A DNA stretch of 64,000 nt from Pseudomonas libanensis (GTDB taxonomy: Bacteria; Pseudomonadota; Gammaproteobacteria; Pseudomonadales; Pseudomonadaceae), in NCBI RefSeq assembly GCF_001439685.1, contig NZ_JYLH01000009.1, forward strand, positions 186,001-250,000, in the 5' to 3' direction. The notes under the pieces were generated by a model. It saw only the letters and a list, made by a program, of their open reading frames with translations, did no database searches and was not told where the DNA came from. A program made the translations under genes and the position numbers. Of this stretch, positions 7,040 to 15,901 are shown in pieces (positions within the stretch are counted from its first letter, which is position 1; every line of letters starts with the position of its first letter).

Positions 7040-8551
7040 TCAGCCACGGAGCCTGAAGAAATACCGGCTCAGCGCGGCTAATCCGCAAGCCCCCAAGCCC
7101 GCAAAGAGCATGGCCCAACCGGCGCCGGTGCGCAGTGCCGTCTGCGCATCAACGGCGGTCAGCCCCGGCGCGTTCAACTTGCCTGCCGCAATATGCTGGC
7201 TGAGCGTTGCCCACTCCAATGCCGTGTTGTCAGGCAGCACGTTGGCCAGGTGGTGGCTGATCCCCAGCAACAGCACCAGGCCCATCAACGCAATGTTGAG
7301 TGCCAGGGTGATCAATCGTGCGCTGAAGTCGATGCCCGACGCCATGCCCGCACGGTCGGCCGAGACGGCGCCGGTAGTGGTGTTGGTGGTGGGCGAGTTG
7401 GTCAACGCCAGGCCAATGCCGGCGATCACGCAACTGAGCAACACCAGCGCGGTGCTTGGCTGTGCGGCGGCATTGACGGCGGCCATGGCCAGGAACCCTG
7501 CGCCCATCGTACCCAGGCCAAGGGGAATGATGCGTTCGGCACCAAAACGCAGGGCCAGGCGTTCGGCCAGCGGTGGCACCAGCAAGGTCGGCAGGGTGTA
7601 GGCAAGCAGGGCGGCGCCAGTGGTCAGCGTGTCGTAGCCCAGCCCCGCCTGGAAGTACAGCGGCAGGTAGATCATGAACGGCCAGAAGCTGAAGTTCATG
7701 CCGATCGAGCCCATCAACGCACCGTTGAAGCGTTGGATACGGAACACCGAGAAATCGAACATCGGGTGTGGGCTGCGCCGTTCGATCAAAATGAACAGCA
7801 GCATGCCTATCAAGGACAGGCCGGCCCAGCCGAGCATCGCCGGGGTGCCAAAACCGTACTCGCTGCCCTGGGTGATGAAGTACACCAGCGCGAACACCGT
7901 CAGCGTCAAGGTCAGCATACCGGCGATGTCCAGGCGATGACTGGCCGGGTCACGGGATTCCTGCACGCTGGCATGCAGCAGCACCAGGGTGAACAGGGTC
8001 AGCGGTACGTGCACCAGGAACACCCAGCGCCAGTCCGCCACGGCCAGGATCAATGCCCCGACCATCGGCCCGAAACCCAGGCCCACGCCGGCAATCACTC
8101 CCCATATCGCGAAGGCTCGCGCTCGCGCCGCCGGGTCGCGGAACTGATGGGACAGGATGGCGAACTGGCAAATCATCATCGCGCCGGCACCAATGCCTTG
8201 GACGAACCGCGCCACGATCAGCGTCGAGGCGCTATCGGCCAACCCACAGGCCAGCGACGCCAATCCGAACAGCCACAGGCACAGCACCAACATGCGCCGC
8301 CGACCGAAGCGGTCCGCCAAGGTGCCCGCCGCCATCAGTACACTGGTACAGGCCAGGGTGTAGGCATTCATGATCCACTGGGCGTCCTGGAAACCGGTGC
8401 CCAGTTGCTGTTCAAGGGTTGGCAGGATGACCGGCACGCTGGAGATTTCCAGGCCGAACATCAGGGCCACCAGGCAGACGGCGGTGAGAGCCAAGGCATT
8501 TCTGGCGGTGCTTGGCGGGTGGAGGGCCGATACAGCAGCGGCGGGTGGCAT
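7040..8551 (-). CDS. MFS efflux transporter, DHA2 (EmrB/QacA) type
   Basis: 503 aa from the ATG at 8551 (MPPAAAVSALHPPSTARNAL), chosen because AAGGAACC sits just upstream and the hydrophobic part begins 20 residues later; a longer reading frame would run into the divergent regulator. About 14 transmembrane segments. Motif A appears as GTLADRFGRRRMLV after helix 2, and motif C-like GVIAGVGLGFGPMVGALI in helix 5, which marks a drug:proton antiporter. Such pumps export toxic compounds across the inner membrane. No membrane-fusion or outer-membrane partner is adjacent. The divergent LysR gene 106 bases away probably controls it. Confidence 0.85.
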   Translation of the reverse strand: MPPAAAVSALHPPSTARNALALTAVCLVALMFGLEISSVPVILPTLEQQLGTGFQDAQWIMNAYTLACTSVLMAAGTLADRFGRRRMLVLCLWLFGLASLACGLADSASTLIVARFVQGIGAGAMMICQFAILSHQFRDPAARARAFAIWGVIAGVGLGFGPMVGALILAVADWRWVFLVHVPLTLFTLVLLHASVQESRDPASHRLDIAGMLTLTLTVFALVYFITQGSEYGFGTPAMLGWAGLSLIGMLLFILIERRSPHPMFDFSVFRIQRFNGALMGSIGMNFSFWPFMIYLPLYFQAGLGYDTLTTGAALLAYTLPTLLVPPLAERLALRFGAERIIPLGLGTMGAGFLAMAAVNAAAQPSTALVLLSCVIAGIGLALTNSPTTNTTTGAVSADRAGMASGIDFSARLITLALNIALMGLVLLLGISHHLANVLPDNTALEWATLSQHIAAGKLNAPGLTAVDAQTALRTGAGWAMLFAGLGACGLAALSRYFFRLRG

Positions 8552-8657
8552 GACAGGTTCCTTTTGAATAGGGGAGGGCTCTATTCTCTCGGGAACTGGA
8601 TTCGTTATTTGTGATAAGTTTTCCATTGATAAGGGAATCACAGGCGACAATTGAACC

Positions 8658-9530
8658 ATGGCTACCCCACGTTTTGATGGCGTCGAGCTGTTTCTGCAAA
8701 TCGTCGAGAGCGGCAACCTCACCGAAGCCGCCGAGCGCCTGAACCTTACGCGCTCGGCCGTCGGTAAAGGCTTGGCGCGCCTGGAGGCGCGGCTTGGCAC
8801 GTGCCTGCTGCAGCGTTCCACACGCCGCCAGCGATTGACCGAGGACGGGCAGGCGTACTACGAGCATTGCCTGCGCGCCTTGGCCGAACTGGAAGCCGCC
8901 GAATCGGTGCTCGAAAGTGGCCGGCAACAACCACGCGGGCGGTTGCGGGCGAGCGTGCCGTTGGCTTTCGGGCACCACTATGCGGCTCCGGCGTTGTGGG
9001 GCTTGATGGAGCGTTACCCTGAACTGGAAATCGAGATTTGCTTCTCCGACCGTATGATTGATCTGGCCCAGGAGGGCTTCGATATGGCCGTGCGGATCGG
9101 CACGTTGCCGGATACCGACCGCCTGAGTGCACGTCGCCTGGGGCAGCAGGTCATGGGGCTGGCGGCGTCACCGGTGTATCTGCAGCGCAGGGGGAGCATT
9201 GAAAGTATCGAAGACCTGGCCGTTCATCGCGGCATTGCGTATCGCAGCAACACAACGCATCGCTCGCGCCTGGCCTCGCCCTTGGTGCTGGATGATCTCC
9301 AAGCTGTAGCCGATGCGGTCATCGCGGGCGTGGGGCTGGCCTGGTTACCGAGCTGGTTGATCGCCCACTATGCGTTGCGTGGGCAATTGCAGGCAGTATT
9401 GCCTAGCTACCGCGAGCAGCCAGCGCCGATCCATGTGGTCTGGCCGACGGCGGTGCATATGCCGGCCAAGACGCGGTGTGCCATCGATGCGTTGGTGGCG
9501 GGTACGCCCAGTTGCCTGGCGGGTAGCTGA
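8658..9530 (+). CDS. LysR family transcriptional regulator
   Basis: 290 aa. The HTH domain at residues 5-64 reads FLQIVESGNLTEAAERLNLT then RSAVGKGLARLEARLG, followed by the effector domain from ~residue 90 with RASVPLAFGHHYAAPAL. Divergent from the DHA2-type efflux gene, so it is likely the local regulator of that pump. LysR operators of T-N11-A type would be expected in 8552-8657, but I cannot single one out. The ATG at 8658 has only a weak ribosome site. The inducing ligand is unknown. Confidence 0.85.
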   Translation: MATPRFDGVELFLQIVESGNLTEAAERLNLTRSAVGKGLARLEARLGTCLLQRSTRRQRLTEDGQAYYEHCLRALAELEAAESVLESGRQQPRGRLRASVPLAFGHHYAAPALWGLMERYPELEIEICFSDRMIDLAQEGFDMAVRIGTLPDTDRLSARRLGQQVMGLAASPVYLQRRGSIESIEDLAVHRGIAYRSNTTHRSRLASPLVLDDLQAVADAVIAGVGLAWLPSWLIAHYALRGQLQAVLPSYREQPAPIHVVWPTAVHMPAKTRCAIDALVAGTPSCLAGS

Positions 9531-9546
9531 AGCCTCTGGAGGCCAA

Positions 9547-9636
9547 TGTGGGAGAGGGCTTGCCCCCGATTGCGGTGTAGCAGTGCCATATAGGCTGACT
9601 GACACACTGCTATCGGGGGCAAGCCTCCTCCCACAT
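9547..9636. repeat. REP doublet, GAGGGCTTGCCCCC type
   Basis: Inverted arms TGTGGGAGAGGGCTTGCCCC and GGGGGCAAGCCTCCTCCCACA enclose a ~35-base spacer. Located between the converging LysR and fecA genes, same class as the element at 3721. Confidence 0.9.
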
Positions 9637-9670
9637 TTGGATTTGTTACGGTCTGCAGATTGGAGGCAGA

Positions 9671-12007
9671 TCAGAATGCAATGGACGTCTGCACATACAC
9701 CGTACGCGGCTCACCCACGTACTTGCCCTTGTTGTTGTCGTCAAACGAGCGGGTGTAGTACTGCTTGTTGAAGATGTTCTTCACCCCCACCGCCACATTC
9801 AAATCCGACAGTTGCGGGCCGAAGTCATAGGCCGCTCGGCTGCTGAACAGCATATAGCCGGGGATGCGCCCATTGGCACCGTCGGCGCTTTCGGCCTGGG
9901 TGTTGGCATTGTCGGCGAACTGGCTGCTCTGGTAGCTGCTGTCCACATTCAGCTTCCACGGGCCGTCGGTGTAACCTACGCCGAGAGTGCCTTTGTGCTT
10001 GGACGAGAAGGGTACACGGTTGCCTTTGTTCGGGCCGTCTTCGCGGATGGTCGCGTCAACATAGGCATAAGTGGCATACACATCGAAACCCGCCAGCGCC
10101 GGGCTCAGGCCGTCGAGCGCATAGTTGATGCTCGACTCGATGCCCTGGTGACGAGTCTCACCGCGGGCGATCACCGTGTCGTTGGTCTGGTTGCTGTCGT
10201 ACTGGTTGTCGAAGTTGATCAGGAAGGCGCCGATTTCCGCGCGCAGGCTGCCGTTGTCGTAGCGCGTGCCGAGTTCCCAGGTGCGGGCTTTTTCCGGTTT
10301 CACTTCGCCGCTGTTCACACGGTTGGGCATCTGGCTGTATTGCACGCTGCCGAACGAGCCTTCGGTGTTGGCGTACAGGTTCCAGTCGTCGGTGAGGTGG
10401 TAGAGCACGTTCAGCGCTGGCAGCGCGGTGTTGTAGTCACCCTTGTACTTGACGTTGCTCAGGTTGTTGGTCTGCTGGGACTCGATCATCTCGTAGCGGA
10501 TGCCCGGGGTGATGGTCCACTTGCCGATATCAATGCGGTCATCGATGAAGAACGCATTGGCTTCGGTACCGCCGCGTGTGTCGCGGTCGTTGCGACTGTC
10601 GGTGGTGGGGATTTGCTGATTGGAGGCAATCGGTGTGCGGTAGCGCAGTTCGTGACCGGCTTCATTGATGTAGCGGTAGCCGACGCCCACCTCATGGCTT
10701 GTGGGACCGAGGTCGAAGCCCTGGGCGAAACGGGTCTCGAGGCCGCGTACCCAATATTCGCGGGGCGACAGCGACAGGAAGCTGCCCTGGTCCAGGTAAC
10801 CGCTGCGCAAGGTCTTGGTAAAGAAGCTGTTGATCGTGAATTCGCGGCGGTCCTGCTCGTAGCGGTAGCCGACGTTGAACATCGTGCGGCGGCCCCAGAA
10901 CTTGTCGTAGGGGCGGGTGGACTGATACGGATCGGCTTTGTAGTCCTTGACGTTCAAACCGCCGGGCATATCGGCCTGGCCTTCGTAGTACTGCGCCATG
11001 GCGTTGAAGCTGTTGGCGTCGTCCAGTTGGTATTTGCCCTTGAGGATCAGGTCGTCGATGCGCGTGTTGCTGTTTTCGCGCCAGTCGCCGCCGCGGGTGC
11101 CGGAGTACAGCAGCGCGCCGCCCAGGCCATTGTCGGCAGTGCCGCCGGCGAGCAGGTTGCCGGTGGTCTTGAAACCGTCGTGGCTGGAAGACGGGCTGGT
11201 TTCGGTCTGCAAGCCGCCCTTGACCGTGGGCGCATCCGGGATGGCGCGGGTCACGAAGTTGACGATGCCGCCGACGTTCTGCGGGCCGTAGCGCACCGCA
11301 CCGCCGCCGCGTACCACGTCCACCGCGTCCATGTTGCCCATGCTGATCGGCGCAAAGGACAACTGCGGCTGGCCATAGGGCGCGAAAGGCACCGGGATGC
11401 CATCCATCAGCACCGTTGAGCGCGACGCCAGGCGCGGGTTGAGCCCGCGAATGCCGAAGTTCAGCGCCATGTCGTGGCTGCCGGTGCCGTTGTTTTCCGG
11501 GGCATTGACCCCGGGAATGCGGTTGAGCACATCGCGGGCCTGGGTGGCACCCTGGCGTTCAAACTCTTCACGGCGGATCACGTCACGGGCGCCGGGGTGT
11601 TCGAACACGTTGGTTTGCGCCGCGTCACCGAGCCAGTCGCCGACCACGTTGGAGGTTTGCAATTCAAGGGGGGCGGTGACGCCGGTCGGTTGCAGGCTGT
11701 AGGCATTGTCACCTTCGGCCCGGGCTTGCAGGCCGGTGCCTTCCAGTAGTTTCTGCAGGCCGTCGGCCGCGCTGTAATTGCCCGACAGGCCACGGCTTTG
11801 CATGCCGGCCGTCACTTCAGAACCGAAGGACACCAGTACACCGGCTTCGCGACCAAATTGATTCAGGGCCGCTTCCAGGGTGGTCGGCGCGATGTGGTAG
11901 GCCTTGGTGTCGGCAGCCATCACGGGGGGAAGGACGGTCAGGCTGAGGCTGGCGCCCAATAGGAGTTGGCGCAAGGTGCGGGCGAGAAGCGTCGGTTGCT
12001 GGGGCAT
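9671..12007 (-). CDS. fecA: Ferric citrate TonB-dependent receptor/transducer FecA
   Basis: 778 aa outer-membrane receptor for ferric dicitrate. A signal peptide ends near VMAADTKA (residues 30-32). A secretin/TonB N-terminal signalling (STN) domain follows at ~35-105 (YHIAPTTLEAALNQFGREAG, then LLEGTGLQARAEGDNAYSL). The plug (~135-265) contains MALNFGIRGLNPRLASRS and MDGIPVPFAPYGQPQLSF, nearly identical to blocks I recall from E. coli FecA. The barrel ends in ...VYVQTSIAF with a terminal Phe. The STN domain would signal to FecR and FecI, which lie just upstream on the same strand (fecI-fecR-fecA). A 9-bp-arm hairpin lies in its leader. Confidence 0.93.
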   Translation of the reverse strand: MPQQPTLLARTLRQLLLGASLSLTVLPPVMAADTKAYHIAPTTLEAALNQFGREAGVLVSFGSEVTAGMQSRGLSGNYSAADGLQKLLEGTGLQARAEGDNAYSLQPTGVTAPLELQTSNVVGDWLGDAAQTNVFEHPGARDVIRREEFERQGATQARDVLNRIPGVNAPENNGTGSHDMALNFGIRGLNPRLASRSTVLMDGIPVPFAPYGQPQLSFAPISMGNMDAVDVVRGGGAVRYGPQNVGGIVNFVTRAIPDAPTVKGGLQTETSPSSSHDGFKTTGNLLAGGTADNGLGGALLYSGTRGGDWRENSNTRIDDLILKGKYQLDDANSFNAMAQYYEGQADMPGGLNVKDYKADPYQSTRPYDKFWGRRTMFNVGYRYEQDRREFTINSFFTKTLRSGYLDQGSFLSLSPREYWVRGLETRFAQGFDLGPTSHEVGVGYRYINEAGHELRYRTPIASNQQIPTTDSRNDRDTRGGTEANAFFIDDRIDIGKWTITPGIRYEMIESQQTNNLSNVKYKGDYNTALPALNVLYHLTDDWNLYANTEGSFGSVQYSQMPNRVNSGEVKPEKARTWELGTRYDNGSLRAEIGAFLINFDNQYDSNQTNDTVIARGETRHQGIESSINYALDGLSPALAGFDVYATYAYVDATIREDGPNKGNRVPFSSKHKGTLGVGYTDGPWKLNVDSSYQSSQFADNANTQAESADGANGRIPGYMLFSSRAAYDFGPQLSDLNVAVGVKNIFNKQYYTRSFDDNNKGKYVGEPRTVYVQTSIAF

Positions 12008-12019
12008 GAAGGCGGTCCT

Positions 12020-12051
12020 GAGAAGGAAGGATCAAGGTGGCTTTCCTTCTC
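12020..12051 (-). promoter_or_regulatory. Inverted repeat in the fecA leader
   Basis: GAGAAGGAA (12020-12028) and TTCCTTCTC (12043-12051) are perfect 9-bp arms with a 14-base loop. In the fecA transcript the hairpin abuts the AGGAC ribosome site just before the ATG. It may moderate translation or act as an attenuator between fecR and fecA. Confidence 0.4.
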
Positions 12052-12097
12052 TGTCACGCCAGGTGCGGAAAACGGCTCACTTAAACGCAAAATAAAT

Positions 12098-13039
12098 TCA
12101 GGCCCGTGCCTGCACGGTCACCCAATAGCGGGTAAAGCGCCGCACTTTCACCGGCAGGCTGACTTCCAGCAGGTCAAGGATGCGTTCGCTGTCATCCAGC
12201 GGGTAGCTGCCGGACAGCAGCAGGTTCGCCACTTGCGGGTCGCAATGCAGCTGGCCGCGGCGATAACGCCCCAGTTCGCTGAGAAAGTCTTCCAGGCGCA
12301 TATGCGCGGCCACCAGCATGCCGTCGGCCCAGGCGCCGCTGTTGGCGTCGGTCGAGCGCGGGGTGTCCCAGCCCTTGCGGGTGAAATTCACCTGGTGCGC
12401 GGCCGCTACGGTCAATGGCAGGCCACTGTAATTATTGGGCGTCACCTCGACCTGACCGGCCAGCACTGCGAGTTGGGTATGATCGTTGAACTGGCGAACA
12501 TTCAGGCGCGCCGCCTGGCTGCTGAGCAGGCCCTGGCCGGTCAGCACGCGCAAGGGTGTATCGCCTGCACGGGAGGTCAGCAGAATTTCGCCTTCGAGCA
12601 GGCGGATCAGCCGTTGCTGCCCATCGATATGCACATCCACTGCGCTGCCCGTGTTGAGTTTCAACTGGCTGCCGTCGGCCAGTTGCACGGTGCGACGCTG
12701 GCCTACCGGGCTGCGATAGTCGGCGCTCAGTGGTGGCAGGATATGCTGCTGGCGCAGGCTCCAAACTGCTGCCGAACCGGCGCCCAGGATCAGCAGCAAC
12801 TTCAGCGCCTGGCGCCGGCTGCGCAAGGTGGGGGCATTCAACGCCGCGTGGGCCAGGGGCGAGGGCATGCCGCGCAGGCGTTGGTTGACCTGCTGGATCT
12901 GTTCCCAGGCGCGCTGGTGCTCGCTGTGGGCATTCAGCCATTGCTGCCAGGCTGCTTGCTGGCGTGGATTGAGCGCGCCTTGCTGCATTTCCAGCAGCCA
13001 GTGCACGGCTTGTTCGGCGACTTGGCTGGAGACGTTCAT
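12098..13039 (-). CDS. fecR: FecR-type transmembrane anti-sigma regulator
   Basis: 313 aa. The N-terminal cytoplasmic DUF4880-like segment (EQAVHWLLEMQQGALNPRQQ...AAWQQWLNAHSEHQRAWEQI) is followed by one transmembrane helix at ~residues 78-92 (LKLLLILGAGSAAVWSL). The periplasmic FecR domain has RRTVQLADGSQLKLNTGS and a C-terminal STN-like part. It relays the FecA signal to FecI. It overlaps fecI by 4 bases and lies 90 bases upstream of fecA. Orientation and neighbours give a standard fecIRA unit. Confidence 0.92.
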   Translation of the reverse strand: MNVSSQVAEQAVHWLLEMQQGALNPRQQAAWQQWLNAHSEHQRAWEQIQQVNQRLRGMPSPLAHAALNAPTLRSRRQALKLLLILGAGSAAVWSLRQQHILPPLSADYRSPVGQRRTVQLADGSQLKLNTGSAVDVHIDGQQRLIRLLEGEILLTSRAGDTPLRVLTGQGLLSSQAARLNVRQFNDHTQLAVLAGQVEVTPNNYSGLPLTVAAAHQVNFTRKGWDTPRSTDANSGAWADGMLVAAHMRLEDFLSELGRYRRGQLHCDPQVANLLLSGSYPLDDSERILDLLEVSLPVKVRRFTRYWVTVQARA

Positions 13040-13533
13040 AGGGCAAAGTAGCAGCGCATGGCCGCTTTGGTCAGATGGCGCTTGACGGTGGCGATGGAGA
13101 TGCCCAGTTCCGCACTGATCTGCGCGTAGGTCAGGCCATCGAGCTGGGCGAGCAGGAAGGCGCGCTTGGCCAGCCGAGGCAAGCCATCGAGCAGTTGGTC
13201 CAGTTCCAGCAGGGTTTGCAGGATGATTGCGCGGTCTTCTTCCGACGGTGCGACGTTCTCGGGCATTTGCGCCAAGGCATCAAGGTAGGCGCGCTCCAGG
13301 TCCTGGCGGCGATAGAAGTTGAACAATACGCGCTTGGCCACGGTGGTGAGGAAGGCACGGGGTTCGATCAGCGTCGGCGTGTCCCGTGCGCTGAGCACGC
13401 GGATGAAGGTGTCCTGCGCCAGGTCGGCGGCGTTCTCCGGGCAGCCGAGCTTGCGTCGCAACCAGCCGGTGAGCCAGTGGTGATGGTCGTTGTACAGAAC
13501 TTCGACGGTATTGGATGGCTGCAACGCGATCAC
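13036..13533 (-). CDS. fecI: FecI-type ECF sigma factor
   Basis: 165 aa extracytoplasmic-function sigma factor. Region 2 contains NAADLAQDTFIRVLSARD (residues ~34-51); region 4 has LDGLTYAQISAELGISIATVKRHL near the C-terminus. It would direct RNA polymerase to the fecA promoter when ferric citrate binds FecA. It is the first gene of fecI-fecR-fecA. A Fur-box-like site lies 109 bases upstream, within the divergent region shared with a second iron operon, so iron repression is likely. Confidence 0.92.
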   Translation of the reverse strand: MIALQPSNTVEVLYNDHHHWLTGWLRRKLGCPENAADLAQDTFIRVLSARDTPTLIEPRAFLTTVAKRVLFNFYRRQDLERAYLDALAQMPENVAPSEEDRAIILQTLLELDQLLDGLPRLAKRAFLLAQLDGLTYAQISAELGISIATVKRHLTKAAMRCYFAL

Positions 13534-13641
13534 TCCGTAAGCATCGCCATGCTTTAGAGAACAAGAATTGTTCGCATTGTAGAGGCCGCGACAAGCTTCG
13601 GCAATCCGTCACGGCGGGTGATTCATCCGTTCTCTTTTGCT

Positions 13642-13660
13642 TATGAGAATATTTATCATT
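13642..13660. promoter_or_regulatory. Fur box between two divergent iron operons
   Basis: TATGAGAATATTTATCATT is a 19-bp dyad; read on the other strand (AATGATAAATATTCTCATA) it matches most positions of the Fur consensus GATAATGATAATCATTATC. It lies 34 bases upstream of the DUF3649 start on the plus strand and 109 bases upstream of fecI on the minus strand, so one Fur site could repress both operons. Confidence 0.75.
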
Positions 13661-13694
13661 AATATTGCGCGCTGATCAGCTTGGCGTCTGCCGC

Positions 13695-13997
13695 ATGAAA
13701 AGCAAAACCCCATTGCCCGTTTCCTACCGCCTCGCCGTCACCTCGCGTGTGCTGGCGGCTGTTATCGGCGGCTACCTGATGGCGTCCCTGGCCGCCATCT
13801 GCCTGGCGTTGTGGATGCCCACATCGCGTGCCGACGCGGTGGTCACCGGCATGATGAGCTCGTTTGTGTTCTACCTGCTGGCGGTGCTCTGGTGCTTTGC
13901 CTGCCGCACTGCGTGGCGTGCCTGGGCGGGGGTGATGCTGCCAAGCGCGCTGTTTGCCACCCTGGCCGGCGTGGGTTTGTGGATGGTGCGCACATGA
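13695..13997 (+). CDS. DUF3649 membrane protein of an iron-uptake operon
   Basis: 100 aa from the ATG at 13695 (MKSKTPLPVSYRLAVTSRVL), preferred to an upstream alternative start because the family begins here. Three hydrophobic helices at ~residues 16-40, 48-66 and 73-93. Matches the small DUF3649 family often annotated as iron-uptake protein in Pseudomonas. It is first in a tightly packed operon with a PepSY-TM protein (4-base overlap), a DUF3325 protein, an ECF sigma factor, FecR and a TonB receptor. The Fur box lies just upstream. The molecular role is unknown; an inner-membrane component of ferric-ligand processing is inferred from context. Confidence 0.75.
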   Translation: MKSKTPLPVSYRLAVTSRVLAAVIGGYLMASLAAICLALWMPTSRADAVVTGMMSSFVFYLLAVLWCFACRTAWRAWAGVMLPSALFATLAGVGLWMVRT

Positions 13998-15568
13998 AAG
14001 AGGGTTTTCGCCAAGCCATGGCCTGGCTGCATACCTGGGCCGGGTTGATCTTCGGCTGGCTGCTGTTCGCGATTTTCCTGACCGGTACCCTGGCCTATTT
14101 CAAAGACGAAATCACCCACTGGATGCAGCCCGAAGTGCAGGCCCATCCCCTGGATGACGGGCGCAGCCTTGCCGTGGCCCAAAGCTACCTGCAACAACAG
14201 GCGCCCACAGCCGCAAGCTGGTTTATTACCCTGCCGAACAGTCGCGACCCTGGCCTGTCGGTGATGTGGCAAGACAAGGTCGAGCCGGGCAAGCGCGGCA
14301 CCTTCATCCAGAAAATCCTCGACCCGGTCAGCGGCCAACCGGTACAGGCCCGCGACAGCAAGGGCGGCGAGTTCTTCTATCGTTTCCACTTCCAGCTGCA
14401 AATGCCTTACCCGTGGGGCCGCTGGCTGTCGACCATCGCCGCCATGGTGATGTTTGTTGCGCTGATCACCGGCATCATCACCCACAAGAAAATCTTCAAG
14501 GACTTCTTTACCTTCCGCCCACGCAAAGGCCAGCGTTCCTGGCTGGACGGGCACAACGCGGTGGGTGTGCTGGTGCTGCCGTTTCATCTGATGATCACCT
14601 ACAGCAGCCTGGTGATTTTCATGAGCATGGTGATGCCGGCGCCCATCATGGCGTCCTATGGCGACGACAGCCGGGCATTCTTCAAGGAGCTGTTCCCCAA
14701 CACCGACAACGCGCCGGCCCTCGGCCAACCGGGCCAGCTGCTGCCGTTATTGCCGATGTACCAGCAGGCGCGGGAGCAGTGGGCTGGCGGCCATGTGGGA
14801 CGGGTGGCGGTCAACAACCCTGGGGATGTGAACGCGTCGGTCAATGTGTTCCGCGCCGGCTCCGATAGCGTGGTGCATGATTTCGGCAATACCGTGTCGT
14901 TCAGTGGCACCACCGGCGAATTGTTGCGGGTCAGTGGCGAGCCGTCCCTGCCGGCGGTCATCGGTGGCAGTTTCTACGGCCTGCATATGGGCCATTTTGC
15001 CGGCCCGGTGCTGCGCTGGCTGTACTTTATCTGCGGGTTGGCGGGCACGGCGATGATCGGCACAGGGCTGGTGATCTGGCTCGGCAAGCGTCAGCTCAAA
15101 CACGCCAAGAGCGCAGCGATGCCGTTTGAATTGCGCCTGGTCGAGGTGCTGAACATCGCCAGCATGGCTGGCTTGATGATCGCCATCGCCGCGTTTTTCT
15201 GGGCCAATCGCCTGTTGCCGGTAAGTTTCGCCGCGCGCTCCGACTGGGAGGTGCAAGCCTTCTTTGTCGCCTGGGGCCTGAGCTTGTTGCACGCGATGCT
15301 GCGTCGCGCTCGTCGAGGCTGGGTCGAACAGCTGAGCATCGGCGCGCTGCTGTTTATGGCGATCCCGCTGCTTAACGCAATCACCACCACGCAGCATTTG
15401 GGCGTCTCGCTGTTGAACGGCGACTGGGCCATGGCCGGCTTCGACCTGACCTGCCTGGCCAGTGGTGTGTTCCTTGCCTGGGCGGCGTGGAAGATGCAAC
15501 GCCGTACCGCGTCGCAACCCAAAGCCGAACGTGCGCGTGGGTTGACGCTCAAGCAGGAGGCCGGCTGA
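13994..15568 (+). CDS. PepSY-associated TM protein (PiuB/FoxB-like inner-membrane protein)
   Basis: 524 aa from the ATG at 13994, overlapping the previous stop by 4 bases. The N-terminal helix (AWLHTWAGLIFGWLLFAIF) with the conserved His-Trp-containing start, further helices around residues 150, 195, 350, 385, 430 and 470, and a central periplasmic PepSY-like portion match the PepSY_TM family. Members such as FoxB/PiuB sit in siderophore operons, and some are thought to reduce iron or help release it in the periplasm. It overlaps the DUF3325 gene by 1 base. Function here is inferred from family and operon. Confidence 0.85.
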   Translation: MKEGFRQAMAWLHTWAGLIFGWLLFAIFLTGTLAYFKDEITHWMQPEVQAHPLDDGRSLAVAQSYLQQQAPTAASWFITLPNSRDPGLSVMWQDKVEPGKRGTFIQKILDPVSGQPVQARDSKGGEFFYRFHFQLQMPYPWGRWLSTIAAMVMFVALITGIITHKKIFKDFFTFRPRKGQRSWLDGHNAVGVLVLPFHLMITYSSLVIFMSMVMPAPIMASYGDDSRAFFKELFPNTDNAPALGQPGQLLPLLPMYQQAREQWAGGHVGRVAVNNPGDVNASVNVFRAGSDSVVHDFGNTVSFSGTTGELLRVSGEPSLPAVIGGSFYGLHMGHFAGPVLRWLYFICGLAGTAMIGTGLVIWLGKRQLKHAKSAAMPFELRLVEVLNIASMAGLMIAIAAFFWANRLLPVSFAARSDWEVQAFFVAWGLSLLHAMLRRARRGWVEQLSIGALLFMAIPLLNAITTTQHLGVSLLNGDWAMAGFDLTCLASGVFLAWAAWKMQRRTASQPKAERARGLTLKQEAG

Positions 15569-15894
15569 TGCTTCTCGCGCTGCTGATGTGCTACGCCGGG
15601 TTTACCGCGCTGTGCCTGTCCACCGATCGTCATCACGGCGAGCTGCTGCACCAAAAACCATCGCCCACGCGGCGCCTGGGGCTGCGGCTGGGTGGCTGGT
15701 TGCTGCTGATTGCCGCGATCTGGCCGGCAGTGCTGGCCGCAGGCTGGAGCCAGGGCCTGGTCGAGTGGTGCGCGGTGTTGATGCTCAGCGCCTTGTTGCT
15801 GGTATTGCTGTTGCCGTATCGGCCAAGGTTGGCCTTGATCCTGGCAGGCCTCAGCCTGCTGGCCAGCCCTGTTGCGGCATTCGCACTGTCCTGA
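15568..15894 (+). CDS. DUF3325 small membrane protein
   Basis: 108 aa from the ATG at 15568 (stop of the preceding gene and this start share a base: TGATG). Three hydrophobic segments (residues 2-18, 42-62, 68-86 and a shorter last one) and the motif LCLSTDRHHGELL near residue 17 match the DUF3325 family, whose genes regularly follow PepSY-TM iron genes in Pseudomonas. No enzymatic motif. The His-rich DRHH could bind metal or heme, but that is speculative. Confidence 0.75.
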   Translation: MLLALLMCYAGFTALCLSTDRHHGELLHQKPSPTRRLGLRLGGWLLLIAAIWPAVLAAGWSQGLVEWCAVLMLSALLLVLLLPYRPRLALILAGLSLLASPVAAFALS

Positions 15895-15901
15895 GCCTGC
15901 C

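Noticed and set aside
9812..11419. 535-codon plus-strand frame opposite fecA
   Set aside because: Antisense shadow of a strongly conserved receptor gene.
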